Assembly: GCF_014202505.1 (NCBI RefSeq) | Contig: NZ_JACHGW010000004.1 | Location: forward strand, 620,001-684,000 | Length of the DNA: 64,000 bases | Direction: 5' to 3' | Source of the DNA: Armatimonas rosea | GTDB lineage: Bacteria > Armatimonadota > Armatimonadia > Armatimonadales > Armatimonadaceae | In this document: positions 34,271-43,227 of the stretch, piece by piece | How positions within the stretch are numbered: the stretch's first letter is position 1 | Layout: the number at the start of each line of letters is the position of its first letter | The notes under the pieces: model-generated | Told to the model about the DNA's origin: nothing | The model's input: only the letters and a program-made list of their open reading frames with translations | Database searches by the model: none | Made by a program: the position numbers and the translations under genes

Positions 34271-34860
34271 CGGGGCGGAAGAAAACGACTCACCCGGAGT
34301 AGTGCCTCCGGTGCCGCCAACGACGAGACGCTCTGGGTTTCATCGTAGACCCGGACGCTTCGGTACTCGCCTGCCACTGGGTCCCGGTAGACTTGGACGC
34401 GACGCCCCGTAATGTCCACAACCCAGTACTCCGGGATGGTAGCCGTGGCGTAGAGGAGCGCTTTCTCGGTCTTGTCCTTGTGCAGTGTGGCACTTGAGAC
34501 CTCGACAACAAGCACAAACTCCTCCGGACCAGGAATCCCCGAGGTCAGATAGTCCGTGATAGGGTGGCGTGTGACCGCAACATCGGGCTGAGGCTCCTGG
34601 GTATCACTGATTGCCAGGGAGCCCCCCATGCGCGTAAAGTCTTCCCCGAAGATTTGAATCAGTGCCAAGAACAGCCGTGAGTTGACAAAAAGGTGTGGTT
34701 CATTGGGCATGGTGGAGATAATCTCACCGTCGATAAGCTCGTGGCGGCCATCCCCAAGAACGCCACTCTCACAGAGCCAGTGGAAGGTGGCACGTGTCCA
34801 GCGCACCTTGCCTTGCTGTGGAGGAAGCACGGGCATTTTTTCTTGGGTCTGGGAGGCCAT
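34267..34860 (-). CDS. Uma2 family putative endonuclease
   Basis: 197 residues of the Uma2 (DUF820) family, a restriction-endonuclease-like fold expanded in cyanobacteria and planctomycetes. LIDGEIISTMPNEPHLFVNSRLFLALIQIF, the Asp of QPDVAVTR and the Glu and Lys of VLVVEVSSATLHKDKTEKALLYA form a PD-(D/E)XK-like active site, and IPEYWVVDITGRRVQVYRDP is the family C-terminal signature. Whether it cuts DNA in the cell is not known. Single gene, converging on the DUF1552 gene (4-nt overlap). Confidence 0.9.
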   Translation of the reverse strand: MASQTQEKMPVLPPQQGKVRWTRATFHWLCESGVLGDGRHELIDGEIISTMPNEPHLFVNSRLFLALIQIFGEDFTRMGGSLAISDTQEPQPDVAVTRHPITDYLTSGIPGPEEFVLVVEVSSATLHKDKTEKALLYATATIPEYWVVDITGRRVQVYRDPVAGEYRSVRVYDETQSVSSLAAPEALLRVSRFLPPR

Positions 34861-34906
34861 TCTCCCATTATACCGCTCACGGCTCGACCAAGGCGCTCGG
34901 ATAGGC

Positions 34907-34912
34907 TACAAT
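34907..34912 (+). promoter_or_regulatory. -10-like hexamer TACAAT before the DgkA-PAP2 gene
   Basis: TACAAT ends 11 nt before the ATG at 34924, with no ribosome binding site in the gap; likely leaderless. Confidence 0.5.
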
Positions 34913-34923
34913 ACAGCCAGACA

Positions 34924-35679
34924 ATGAGCCACTCTACCTGGCGCGCCAAGAACCCGATCGTCTCGTTTCGCCATGCGGTCGAGGGAATCGCACACGCGTT
35001 TCGCACCCAGCGGAACATGCGCTTTCACACGATCGCCTTCTCCCTGGTCTTTCTCGCGGGGCTGATCCTGCGCCTCCCACGGGTGGAGATGCTGGCGCTG
35101 GTCTTCTGCGCCGCCCTGGTGCTCATCACCGAGATGTTCAATACCGCGATCGAGGCGACCGTGGACATGATCACCCAGAGCTACCACCCCGCCGCCAAGT
35201 TCATCAAGGATATCGCCGCAGGTGCCGTTTTGATCTCCGCGATCACGGCGGTGCTGGTGGGCGCGGTGGTCTTCTGGGGAGCGGTGCGCCCCGAGACCCT
35301 GAGCCTGCGCCTGATCCAGCCGCCCACTGTCCCGGTCTTTATGGGCGCGTTTGTCCTGCTGCTCCTGCTCGTGCTCGTGGGCAAGATCGCCGGGCGCAAG
35401 GGCTCACTCCTGCAAGGTGGCGTGATCTCCGGGCACTCCGCAATCGCGTTCTATCTGGCTGGCGTGATTGTCTTTCTCGTGCCACAGCCCGCCGTGGCGC
35501 TGCTCGCGCTGGGGCTGGCGGCGCTGGTTGCACAGTCGCGTGTGGAGGCAAAGATCCACACGCTCCGCGAGGTCGTGGCTGGCGCGGTGATCGCGCTGGC
35601 GCTCGCGGCCCTGGTGCTCAAAGTCCCCCAGTGGCTGGGAGCACACCTGCCCTCGCCCTGGTTCCCTCACCCCAAGTAA
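34924..35679 (+). CDS. fusion of diacylglycerol/undecaprenol kinase (DgkA) and PAP2-type phosphatase
   Basis: 251 residues, all-membrane. The first ~125 residues are a DgkA-type lipid kinase: SFRHAVEGIAHAFRTQRNMRFH, three membrane helices, and ALVLITEMFNTAIEATVDMI with the catalytic Glu and NTAIE metal motif. The C-terminal part (about 130-245) has further helices with SGHSAIAF and SRVEAKIHTLREVVAG, matching the PSGH and SRxxxxxHxxxD motifs of PAP2 phosphatases (last Asp replaced by Glu). One protein would hold a kinase and a phosphatase for membrane lipids such as undecaprenol. The next gene (CNNM/CorC-type) starts 4 nt later. Confidence 0.85.
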   Translation: MSHSTWRAKNPIVSFRHAVEGIAHAFRTQRNMRFHTIAFSLVFLAGLILRLPRVEMLALVFCAALVLITEMFNTAIEATVDMITQSYHPAAKFIKDIAAGAVLISAITAVLVGAVVFWGAVRPETLSLRLIQPPTVPVFMGAFVLLLLLVLVGKIAGRKGSLLQGGVISGHSAIAFYLAGVIVFLVPQPAVALLALGLAALVAQSRVEAKIHTLREVVAGAVIALALAALVLKVPQWLGAHLPSPWFPHPK

Positions 35680-35683
35680 TTCT

Positions 35684-37027
35684 ATGGACCCTGCTAGTAT
35701 TCCCCCGACGATTCTCTTGGCCAGTAGTTTGCTGGTCCTGCTCCTCATCTTGCTCATGGGGGCCTTTGCCATGGCCGAGGCCGCGCTTCTCTCCCTCCGC
35801 TCCACCCGAGTCGAGCAGCTGGTGGAAGAGGGGCGGCGTGGTGCAAAGGCGGTCCAGACCCTCCTGGAGAACCAGCCGCGCATGATCGCCACGACCCAGG
35901 TGGGGGTGACCCTCTGTGGCTTCACCGCCGCTGCGGTCGCCGCGACTGTCCTCTCGCACCCGCTGGTTCCTCTCGTCCAGAGCGTGCTCCACGACCGAAA
36001 CAACGACTACTCGCGGGTCGTGGCCTCGGCCATCATCACGATCCCGGTCGCGGTGCTGGCGATGGCTCTTGGCGGGATGCTCCCCAAGACCCTGGCGCTC
36101 CAAGCCCCCGACCACTGGGCCATGCGCCTGGCCCCCCTAGTCCGCGCCTGCACGACCCTCTTTACCCCCTTCTCCGCCCTGATCCTGGGCCTCGCCCGCA
36201 CGATCGCGCCCCAGGCACGCTTCGAGGCGCCCATGATGACCCGCGGCGAGTTCGAGAAGTTTGTCGATGACCAAGGCAAGGGCGGGGGAATCGATGAGGA
36301 CGAAGAGGAGATTATCAAGAACATTATCGAGATCTCCGAGACCGAGGTGCGCGAGGTCATGACCCCCCGCGTGGACATGGCCGCGGTTCCCGTGACCTCG
36401 CCGCCCGAGAAGGTGGTCGAGCTGATTTTGGCATCGGGGCACTCACGGATCGCGGTCTACGCCGGGACGATCGACAATGTGATTGGGATTCTCCACGCCA
36501 AGGATCTATTGCGCCTGCTGGCAGGCGAGGACCGGCCCCTCAATATCGGCAAGCTGATTCGTCCCCCCTACTTTGTCCCCGAGAACCGCCGGGTCGCTGA
36601 TCTCTTGGAGCACATGCGCCACTCCCACCAGCAGCTCGCCATTGTCCAGGACGAGTACGCGGGCACGGCGGGGATTGTGACGATTGAGGACTTGTTAGAG
36701 GAGATTGTCGGGGAGATCAAGGACGAGTACGATGTGGACGAGCCGGAGTTCAAGGTCCTCTCGCCCACGGAGACACTCTTTGACAGCCGGCTCAGCCTCG
36801 ACGATATCAACGAGCGCTTGGGCACGGCCCTGGAGCACGAGGACTACACCACGATCGGCGGCTATGTCTTTGGCATGCTCGGCCACGAAGCCGCAGTTGG
36901 GGAGCGTGTGGTGACCGAGGGGGTGGAGTTTGTGGTGGAGAAGCTCGAGGGGCGGCGCATCAAGACCATCCGCGCTACCCGCCTCCCCGAGCCCCTCCTT
37001 CCCTCACCGCCCGTGGACGAGGACTAG
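35684..37027 (+). CDS. CNNM/CorC (hemolysin C) family protein
   Basis: 447 residues: a DUF21 membrane domain with about four helices (residues 1-190), two CBS domains (about 210-335, with MTPRVDMAAVPVTSPPEKVVELILASGHSRIAVY and VQDEYAGTAGIVTIEDLLEEIVGEIKDEYD), and a C-terminal CorC/HlyC transporter-associated domain (355-435). This is the usual TlyC/YtfL/CorC layout, linked to Mg2+ or Na+ homeostasis; true hemolytic activity is not implied. Probably co-transcribed with the DgkA-PAP2 fusion. The 3' end overlaps the converging export gene by 4 nt. Confidence 0.92.
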   Translation: MDPASIPPTILLASSLLVLLLILLMGAFAMAEAALLSLRSTRVEQLVEEGRRGAKAVQTLLENQPRMIATTQVGVTLCGFTAAAVAATVLSHPLVPLVQSVLHDRNNDYSRVVASAIITIPVAVLAMALGGMLPKTLALQAPDHWAMRLAPLVRACTTLFTPFSALILGLARTIAPQARFEAPMMTRGEFEKFVDDQGKGGGIDEDEEEIIKNIIEISETEVREVMTPRVDMAAVPVTSPPEKVVELILASGHSRIAVYAGTIDNVIGILHAKDLLRLLAGEDRPLNIGKLIRPPYFVPENRRVADLLEHMRHSHQQLAIVQDEYAGTAGIVTIEDLLEEIVGEIKDEYDVDEPEFKVLSPTETLFDSRLSLDDINERLGTALEHEDYTTIGGYVFGMLGHEAAVGERVVTEGVEFVVEKLEGRRIKTIRATRLPEPLLPSPPVDED

Positions 37028-38226
37028 CGGATCAGGGAGCGAATCCAGATCAGGCTCCCGACCGTACTGAGTGCCTGGTTGAAGTCAAACCCACTCTTGC
37101 GCGAGGGATCGGGGATGTAGAGCACGTCGCCGTCCTGAATCTCCAGCGCCGCCTGCTTGCCGTTCTCCAGGTTGATCTTGGTCGCCTTCTCGGGCAGACT
37201 GCCGTCGGGGAGCCGACGTGCGAGCTGGATGTCCTTGCGCTTGGCTCCCTCCAGCGGCCCCGCGTTGGCAACGGCTTGCAGGACCGTGATCTTGCCCTGG
37301 AGCGGAAACGGCCCCGGGGTCCGCACCCCGCCGTAGACCGTGTACTGGCGCGGCTTTTCCAGGCGCGGGACATAGATCTCGTCCTTGTCCTGCAGCTTGA
37401 TGTCCTTCTCCGATGCCCCCGCGACAATCTCCTCGTAGGGAACGGGGATGCGCTGGCCCTTGCGCAGCAGGAAGACATTCTTGCGGTCCCCGAGCTCCGT
37501 GATCCCCCCCACCATGCTCAAGAGATAGCTGACCGTGTTGCCCTCGGTGATCGGGAGAAGCGGCTTGGTGAGGTCCTTCACCTCCCCCACAATCTTGACA
37601 CTTCCCTCGGTCGGCTGCCCCAGGCGCACATAGACCCGGTCGCCGTCTTCGAGCATCGGGTTGGTGGTCTGGGAGCTATCCTGCCCGTTGCGGTACTTCT
37701 TGTAGTCGATCTTGAGGGTCGCCTTACCGCGCAGCACCTCGACATGCTCCAGATCGGCCAGCGGGGCGGGATTGGCCTCCTCTAGCACATCAGAGAGCCG
37801 AGTCCCCTCACGCAGCACCCGGCGCCCTTGTCCGGCAACCGCCCCATTGACAATCACCTCTCGGGCCTTGCGGGCGACAATTAGCACGGTCACACTCGGG
37901 TTCTTCAGGTACTTGGCGCTCTTGAGGCGAGACTCGATAAAGCGCGCCGCCCGCCCCGTGGGGTTGTTGGCCACCAGCACCTGCCCGATAAACGGCAGCT
38001 CGATCGTGCCGTCCTCGCTCACCGTAACCAGCTCGGCGGAGTACTTTACCTCCCCCGCGACAATCACCCGCAGGTGGTCGTTCTTCTGGATGGGCTCGGT
38101 GATCGGGTCCTGGACCAGCTGGCCAATCGGGGCCTGCGGGGGGGTCTGGGGCGCGGTGCTGGTCTGAGCCAGGGCAGGCAGGCTACTCACGAGCGCCAGT
38201 CCGGTGATAAAGTAGAATGATCTCAT
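37024..38226 (-). CDS. polysaccharide biosynthesis/export protein with SLBB domains (Wza-like)
   Basis: 400 residues from the ATG at 38226, with GGAG about 8 nt upstream. The signal peptide MRSFYFITGLALVSSLPALAQ is followed by a Pro/Thr-rich linker, a Poly_export (PES) domain (IQKNDHLRVIVAGEVKYSAELVTVSEDGTIELPFIGQVLV ... IESRLKSAKYLKNPSVTVLI), and three SLBB-like repeats (REVIVNGAVAGQG, GSVKIVGEV, PRQYTVYGGVRTPGPFPLQGKITVLQAVANAGPLEGAKRKDI). The C-terminus ends in a hydrophobic helix. Such proteins form the outer-membrane channel for capsule or exopolysaccharide. The rest of the synthesis locus is not here; a sugar transferase lies at 6.9-7.5 kb. Confidence 0.9.
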   Translation of the reverse strand: MRSFYFITGLALVSSLPALAQTSTAPQTPPQAPIGQLVQDPITEPIQKNDHLRVIVAGEVKYSAELVTVSEDGTIELPFIGQVLVANNPTGRAARFIESRLKSAKYLKNPSVTVLIVARKAREVIVNGAVAGQGRRVLREGTRLSDVLEEANPAPLADLEHVEVLRGKATLKIDYKKYRNGQDSSQTTNPMLEDGDRVYVRLGQPTEGSVKIVGEVKDLTKPLLPITEGNTVSYLLSMVGGITELGDRKNVFLLRKGQRIPVPYEEIVAGASEKDIKLQDKDEIYVPRLEKPRQYTVYGGVRTPGPFPLQGKITVLQAVANAGPLEGAKRKDIQLARRLPDGSLPEKATKINLENGKQAALEIQDGDVLYIPDPSRKSGFDFNQALSTVGSLIWIRSLIR

Positions 38227-38354
38227 TGTTTTCTCCACAAGGTGTGAAAGCTCTCGTCGTGCTATACCTGCGGAACCTAAAGCGAGGTTCCCGTGTTTCA
38301 TCTTCGGAAGAAAACCCCGTAATTTGAAGAAAACCTAGTAATTGAAAGAGAAGT

Positions 38355-39452
38355 ATGCCAGAAGTAACTGAGGCACAGGTGCTGGCTGCCCTGCGCACTG
38401 TCCCCGACCCTGACCTAGGCAAAGACCTGGTCAGCCTGAACATGATCAAGAATGTCCGTATCTGCGAGGGCAATGTCGCCTTTGTGGTCGAGCTGACAAC
38501 CCCCGCCTGCCCCATGAAGGCCAAGATCGAGGCGGACTGCCGCGCCGCGGTCGGAGCGATCGAGGGTGTCACCAACATCAAGGTCGAGCTCACCGCCAAC
38601 GTGGTCTCCCGGCGGGCTCAGGGCGGAAAAGTCCTCCCCAAGGTCAAGCACGTGATCGCGATCGCATCGGGCAAGGGCGGGGTCGGCAAGTCCACGGTCA
38701 CCACCAACCTGGCGATCGCGCTAGCACAGGCCGGCGCACGGGTCGGGGTGATGGACGCCGATGTCTACGGCCCGACCATCCCGATGCTCCTGGGGCTAGA
38801 GGACGAGCAGCTGGAGCAGATCGCGGAGCGCCAGGTCGACGGCAATGTGATCCCCAAGATCAACCCGCTGGAGCGCCACGGGGTCTCGTGCGTCTCGGTG
38901 GGCTTCATGGTCGAGGCGGGCCAGCCGCTGATGCTACGCGGGCCGATGCTCGGAAAGGTCGTGAACCAGTTCCTCGGGGATGTCGCCTGGGGTGAGCTGG
39001 ACTATCTCCTGGTGGACATGCCGCCAGGCACGGGTGATGTGACGATCTCCCTGGTCGATGCGATCCCACTCAGCGGCGCGGTGATTGTCATGACCCCGCA
39101 GGATGTCGCGGCCAGTATCGCGGTCAAGAGCCTCAAGGCATTTCAAAAGTCCAATGTCCCGATCCTGGGGATTGTCGAGAACATGGCCTACTTTGTCGCC
39201 CCGGATACGGGCAAGACCTACTACATCTTCGGGCGCAGTGGCGGCCAAGAGGCGGCGGAGGCACTGCAAGTCCCGTTTCTGGGCCGCATCCCGCTTGAGA
39301 TCGCCACCCGTGAGGCATCCGACTGCGGCGAGCCCGTGCTCATCACCGACCCCGAGAGCGCCCAGGCCGTGGTGTTTCACGAGGTCGCGGGCAAGCTCGC
39401 CCAGCAGATCAGCATCCAGGCCCGCAAGTTCCGCCCCCTCACCGTGATGTAG
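38355..39452 (+). CDS. Mrp/NBP35-family Fe-S carrier-like ATPase
   Basis: 365 residues. An N-terminal MIP18/DUF59 domain (1-95; VPDPDLGKDLVSLNMI and TTPACPMKAKIE) is fused to a deviant-Walker P-loop ATPase (IASGKGGVGKSTVTTNLA, DADVYGPTIPMLLG, LLVDMPPGTGDV). The family inserts or carries Fe-S clusters; most members have a CxxC near the end of the ATPase domain. Here that place reads ENMAYFVAPDTGKTYYIFG, with both cysteines missing. It may act only as a chaperone-like ATPase or use other ligands. The start is preceded by GAGAAG. Downstream lies the LacI regulator with its own promoter. Confidence 0.9.
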   Translation: MPEVTEAQVLAALRTVPDPDLGKDLVSLNMIKNVRICEGNVAFVVELTTPACPMKAKIEADCRAAVGAIEGVTNIKVELTANVVSRRAQGGKVLPKVKHVIAIASGKGGVGKSTVTTNLAIALAQAGARVGVMDADVYGPTIPMLLGLEDEQLEQIAERQVDGNVIPKINPLERHGVSCVSVGFMVEAGQPLMLRGPMLGKVVNQFLGDVAWGELDYLLVDMPPGTGDVTISLVDAIPLSGAVIVMTPQDVAASIAVKSLKAFQKSNVPILGIVENMAYFVAPDTGKTYYIFGRSGGQEAAEALQVPFLGRIPLEIATREASDCGEPVLITDPESAQAVVFHEVAGKLAQQISIQARKFRPLTVM

Positions 39453-39458
39453 GCTTCC

Positions 39459-39487
39459 TTGACAAACGCAAGCGCTCGTGCTACTAT
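39459..39487 (+). promoter_or_regulatory. consensus promoter TTGACA-17-TACTAT
   Basis: TTGACA at 39459-39464 and TACTAT at 39482-39487 with a 17-bp spacer; the expected transcription start (about 39494) is directly before a palindrome. Confidence 0.8.
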
Positions 39488-39497
39488 CCTCTCCATC

Positions 39498-39515
39498 TAG
39501 TAAAATGTTTTACTA
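39498..39515. promoter_or_regulatory. operator-like palindrome for the LacI regulator
   Basis: TAGTAAAATGTTTTACTA, 8-bp arms around a central TG, overlaps the expected transcription start. A second, overlapping palindrome CTAAAATGGTTTAG follows (39513-39526). The position fits autoregulation by the LacI-family protein encoded next. Confidence 0.7.
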
Positions 39516-39542
39516 AAATGGTTTAGGAGAGCCTTGGGCGCT

Positions 39543-40580
39543 ATGCGGCGTTTTCGAAAAGCAACAATCAAGGAAGTGGCACAGCAGGCGGGGGTGTCGG
39601 TGACGACGGTCTCTCTGTTTGTGGGCGGGCGCGAGAGTGTCTGCTCGCCGGAGACGGCGGAGCGGATTCGCCGTGCAGTCGAGGCGCTCAACTACACGCC
39701 CAGCTCCCTGGTCAGCAGCGTTCAGCGCCGCGCCACCCGCACCTTTGGGGTCTGCATGCTGAGCCCGCTCGACCCCGAGCTGGACTTTGGTGGGCACTTC
39801 TACGAGCAGCTCTGGCGTGGGATTGTCGCCGAGGCCGATGCCATCGACTACTCCCTCCTGCACTTTCCGGCGTCGGTGCGGTGCGGGGCCAGCACCGATG
39901 CGTTTCTCGACGGGCGCGTCGATGGCGTGCTCTACCATGCCAACACCCACAGCGACCCCAACCAGCGCCCGACCCGGCTGGCGTCTGCGGGGCTACCCAC
40001 CGTCTTGCTCACCCGCTCTCAGGAGCTGCCGGAGGGCTGTGGCACGGTCTACACCGACGAAGCCACCACGGCGGCACTGGCGCTAGAGCATCTCTGGGAG
40101 CTCGGGCACCGGCGCATTGGGCACCTCGCGGGGCCACGGGCCAGCGGCGATGATGGCATCGTCGGTGAGATCGGCCTGGGACGGCTCAGAGGCTACCGCC
40201 AGTGGCTCCAGGCGCACGATGCCTACGATCCCGCCCTAGAGGGCTTTAATGGGAGCTGGCAAGACCGCTGTGTGGCCGAGCTGCTCCAGCACTGGTCCAC
40301 CCAGCCCAGCCGTCCGACCGCGCTCTTCTGTGCCAACGACACCCTCGCGCTCGCCGCGCTCGCCCATGCCCGTGCGCTGGGCTGGCCCCTTTCTGTGGTC
40401 GGCGTGGACAATGCCCATGCCAGCGCGGGTCTCACCAGTGTCGATCCTGGGGGCGAGGCCATTGGGCGGGAGAGTGTCCGCTCCCTTCTGCGCCTGATCG
40501 AGGGCGCTCCCGTTGCGCAGTGCCGGGTGGCTGTCCCGGCGCTCCAGCTACACATCCGCGCCAGCACCGCGCCCGTGTAG
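39543..40580 (+). CDS. LacI-family transcriptional regulator
   Basis: 345 residues. The N-terminal helix-turn-helix and hinge (ATIKEVAQQAGVSVTTVSLFVGGRESVCSPETAERIRRAVEALNYTPSSLVSSVQRRATRTFGV) are typical, although the position after TVS is LFV where many have RVL. The periplasmic-binding-like sugar-sensing domain continues to the end. The ATG at 39543 is used; a TTG three codons earlier sits 4 nt after AGGAG and is the alternative. The gene has its own promoter and a palindromic operator, and precedes a pseudopilin and glucuronoxylan-type enzymes, which it likely controls in response to a xylan-derived sugar (inference). Confidence 0.9.
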   Translation: MRRFRKATIKEVAQQAGVSVTTVSLFVGGRESVCSPETAERIRRAVEALNYTPSSLVSSVQRRATRTFGVCMLSPLDPELDFGGHFYEQLWRGIVAEADAIDYSLLHFPASVRCGASTDAFLDGRVDGVLYHANTHSDPNQRPTRLASAGLPTVLLTRSQELPEGCGTVYTDEATTAALALEHLWELGHRRIGHLAGPRASGDDGIVGEIGLGRLRGYRQWLQAHDAYDPALEGFNGSWQDRCVAELLQHWSTQPSRPTALFCANDTLALAALAHARALGWPLSVVGVDNAHASAGLTSVDPGGEAIGRESVRSLLRLIEGAPVAQCRVAVPALQLHIRASTAPV

Positions 40581-40622
40581 CCTTCTCAAGAAACAGCACA
40601 ACAAAGAAAGATCCCTAAAAAA

Positions 40623-41444
40623 ATGAAAAATCTGTCTACAACACGACGAGCCTTCACACTCATTGAGCTACTTGTTGTCATTGCCATTATCGCCATCTTG
40701 GCCGCCATTCTCTTCCCTGTCTTCGCCCAAGCGCGTGAGAAAGCCCGTCAGACCGCCTGCCTCTCCAACATGAAGCAGATCGGACTGGGGCTGATGATGT
40801 ACCTGCAAGACTACGACGAAGTCCTGCCGATGGCGCAGAGCTACGGCCCCTACAACGCGGCTCTCCCCTCGCTGACCAGCCCCTACGTTCAGAAGGTGCA
40901 ACAGTACGGCACGCAGACGGCCACCAACTCGATCTGGGCCTGCCCCAGCGATGCCACCCCGCGCCTGAACGGAGGCAACCCCAAACAGTCCTATGCCGCC
41001 ATCTTCTGGACCGCTGGCCCCGACCGGGCACCGTGGGCAAGCTGGACCGCGGCGGGAACTGGTGCCTACATCGCGGGTAAGTCACTGGCAGCCTTCAGCT
41101 CCCCGGCTGATACCTTCCTGCTCGCCGAGGCGCACCAGGACGAAGGCATTCTTGGAACCAACTATGTCGGGGTGAAGCGTCCCTTTATCCTCGCCACGGA
41201 CAACCAGAACAACGCCTTCAACGCCCAGAACTGCACCGTGACCTCGAACAACCGCTGTACCAACCTCAAGAATCCCGCCCACTCGCTGAGCTGGAACTAT
41301 GTCTTCGCCGATGGCCATGCCAAGTCCATGCGCCCTGAGGCGACACTCGGCAAGGGCGTGGGCGGCAACGGCCTCGATGCCACGGGCTCCCCCTGTATCC
41401 GCACCCGTCCTTGTGGCCCTTGGACTCTCGATGACCAGGACTGA
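40623..41444 (+). CDS. type II secretion/pilin-like pseudopilin with H-X9-DG C-terminal motif
   Basis: 273 residues. The N-terminus [53 protein letters not shown] is the prepilin cleavage/methylation motif with its hydrophobic helix, as in DUF1559-type proteins. Near the C-terminus [13 protein letters not shown] fits the H-X9-DG motif that marks this protein class, abundant in Planctomycetota, Verrucomicrobiota and Armatimonadota. It is probably displayed through a type II or type IV pilus-like system. It lies between a LacI regulator and carbohydrate-active genes and overlaps the next gene by 14 nt, so may help bind or present the substrate (inference). Confidence 0.9.
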   Translation: MKNLSTTRRAFTLIELLVVIAIIAILAAILFPVFAQAREKARQTACLSNMKQIGLGLMMYLQDYDEVLPMAQSYGPYNAALPSLTSPYVQKVQQYGTQTATNSIWACPSDATPRLNGGNPKQSYAAIFWTAGPDRAPWASWTAAGTGAYIAGKSLAAFSSPADTFLLAEAHQDEGILGTNYVGVKRPFILATDNQNNAFNAQNCTVTSNNRCTNLKNPAHSLSWNYVFADGHAKSMRPEATLGKGVGGNGLDATGSPCIRTRPCGPWTLDDQD

Positions 41445-43227
41445 GCGAGCGCAGCGCTATCTGGAGACGCAGGCAATAAACGCCCTGCGTCTCCCGGAGG
41501 GCAGCGAGCCGGAGGAAGGAATCTTCCGGCTCCTGCCCTTGGAGGCGTTTCAGCTCATCGCAGTGCTGGAGACGGGCGATGCCCCGATCCCACCGCACTT
41601 GCTCGAAACGTCTCTCGCGCGGATCACGCAGCGCCGTGACTGCGCCGACTTTGTGCTGGTCGCGCTACTACGAATTCTCTTGCGTCCCCACGCCGCCGCA
41701 CGCCTGGGTGTGAGTGAGCGCGAGGCAATCACCGAGGCTGCGCTGAATTTCTGCTACTGGTGGGATCAGCGCGATGCCAGCGGGCGCGGCATCCAGGGAA
41801 TGTGCTTCCACACCGAGAACCACCAGATTCTCTTTCACTGCGCCGAGCTTCTCGCAGGCCAGCTCTTCCCGGAGCGTGTCTTTCCAGGTACCCAGCAGAT
41901 CGGCGCATGGCATGTCGCAAAGGCCACGGAGCGCTGCCAGCGCTGGTTTAGCCACCGGCGACGCTTTGGCTACGCCGAGTGGCTCTCGTGCTACTTCGAT
42001 GAGGACCTGCTCGCCCTCGTCAGCCTCTACGACTTTGCCCAGGATGCGGCAATCCGCGACGAGGCCCGCAAGCACGTTGACTTTCTGCTCTCCGAGGTCG
42101 CTCGGCATAGCTTCAACGGCGTCGTGGGAGTGAGCCAAGGCCGCACTTACGCTGAGTTTCTCACGGGCCGCCGCCACGATCCGCTAAGCACGCTCACTTG
42201 GCTGGTCTTTGGCGACGGGGAGCCCGATCTCTCGCACCCCACCTTCGCCGCAACCGCCCTCGCAACCAGCACCTACCCCCTTCCCTCTTCGCAGCGAGGA
42301 ACGAGCGATCAGCCGGAGAGAGTCACGAGTGGTGCGAGTGGGGAGAGGCAGTGCCGCTACGGCGTCGGCCCGGGCGACGCCGAGGCCAGCGGGATCGATC
42401 TCGATAATCTAGACGACTCGCTACTCTTCTGGGCGGTGCAGAACGCACGGCACCCAAAACTACGAAAGACAGCGTTTGCGCTGGCGACCGCCGCTGAGGA
42501 TACCTGGCTCCAGAACTTCATCCGCGAGGCGGAGGTGCTCGACGATGGCGAGGCGATCAACACGGTGCTCGGGCCGGTGGATGTGCTGACCTACCAGACG
42601 CCGCACTACCAGCTCTCGTGCGCCCAGGACTTCCGGCCCGGCGGGCTGGGCTACCAGCAACATGTCTGGCAGGCGACCCTCAGCGTCGATGCCGTGGTCT
42701 TTACCAACCAGCCCGGCGGCTACTCCCAGAGCAGCGCCCACAGCGAGCGCCCCAACTTCTGGGCGGGTAACAAGTGGCTCCCCCGCGCCGCGCAGCACAA
42801 AAACGTGCTCATCTGCCTCCACCGCGCCCCCGCCGATGCCCCCCTGCCCTTCTCCCATGCCTACTTCCCGCGTCGCGCTTTTGGCGAAGTCGATGAGAGC
42901 GGCCACTGGGTCTTCGCCCGACTTGGGGCAAGCTACCTGGCGCTCTACTCACAGCACAAACCTAGCTGGCATGGCGATGATGAGCTCCGCGCCGAGGCCC
43001 ACGAGAACCTCTGGCTCTGTGAGCTGGGCGACGAAGCGGCGTTCGGGAGCTTCACGGCCTTCTGCGAGGCAGTGGTTGCCGCGACGCCGACACATAAGAC
43101 GCCGCTCGCTGTCACCTACCCCTCGCCCTCGCTCGGTCAGGTACACTTTGGCTGGAGCGAGCCGCTGACAGTCAACGACGAAGAACTCTCTCTCCATGGG
43201 TACCCACGCCCGGAAATTCCGCAATGA
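41431..43227 (+). CDS. unknown protein, possible polysaccharide-active alpha/alpha-toroid enzyme
   Basis: 598 residues starting inside the end of the pseudopilin gene. No signal peptide. The first ~320 residues are helical with Trp/His-rich motifs ([69 protein letters not shown]), as in alpha/alpha-barrel lyases and hydrolases. The later part ([43 protein letters not shown]) looks like a beta-sandwich. I cannot name a family. About 30 residues ([19 protein letters not shown] region) are of low complexity and could be an inserted segment. The operon position with GH30- and CE15-like genes suggests xylan or glucuronide processing. Confidence 0.6.
   Translation: MTRTERAQRYLETQAINALRLPEGSEPEEGIFRLLPLEAFQLIAVLETGDAPIPPHLLETSLARITQRRDCADFVLVALLRILLRPHAAARLGVSEREAITEAALNFCYWWDQRDASGRGIQGMCFHTENHQILFHCAELLAGQLFPERVFPGTQQIGAWHVAKATERCQRWFSHRRRFGYAEWLSCYFDEDLLALVSLYDFAQDAAIRDEARKHVDFLLSEVARHSFNGVVGVSQGRTYAEFLTGRRHDPLSTLTWLVFGDGEPDLSHPTFAATALATSTYPLPSSQRGTSDQPERVTSGASGERQCRYGVGPGDAEASGIDLDNLDDSLLFWAVQNARHPKLRKTAFALATAAEDTWLQNFIREAEVLDDGEAINTVLGPVDVLTYQTPHYQLSCAQDFRPGGLGYQQHVWQATLSVDAVVFTNQPGGYSQSSAHSERPNFWAGNKWLPRAAQHKNVLICLHRAPADAPLPFSHAYFPRRAFGEVDESGHWVFARLGASYLALYSQHKPSWHGDDELRAEAHENLWLCELGDEAAFGSFTAFCEAVVAATPTHKTPLAVTYPSPSLGQVHFGWSEPLTVNDEELSLHGYPRPEIPQ

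Noticed and set aside
42268-42365. Low-complexity stretch in the 598-residue protein as another in-frame palindromic element
   Set aside because: Only short, weak inverted matches; not convincing beside families A to E, so left as a possibility in the gene entry.
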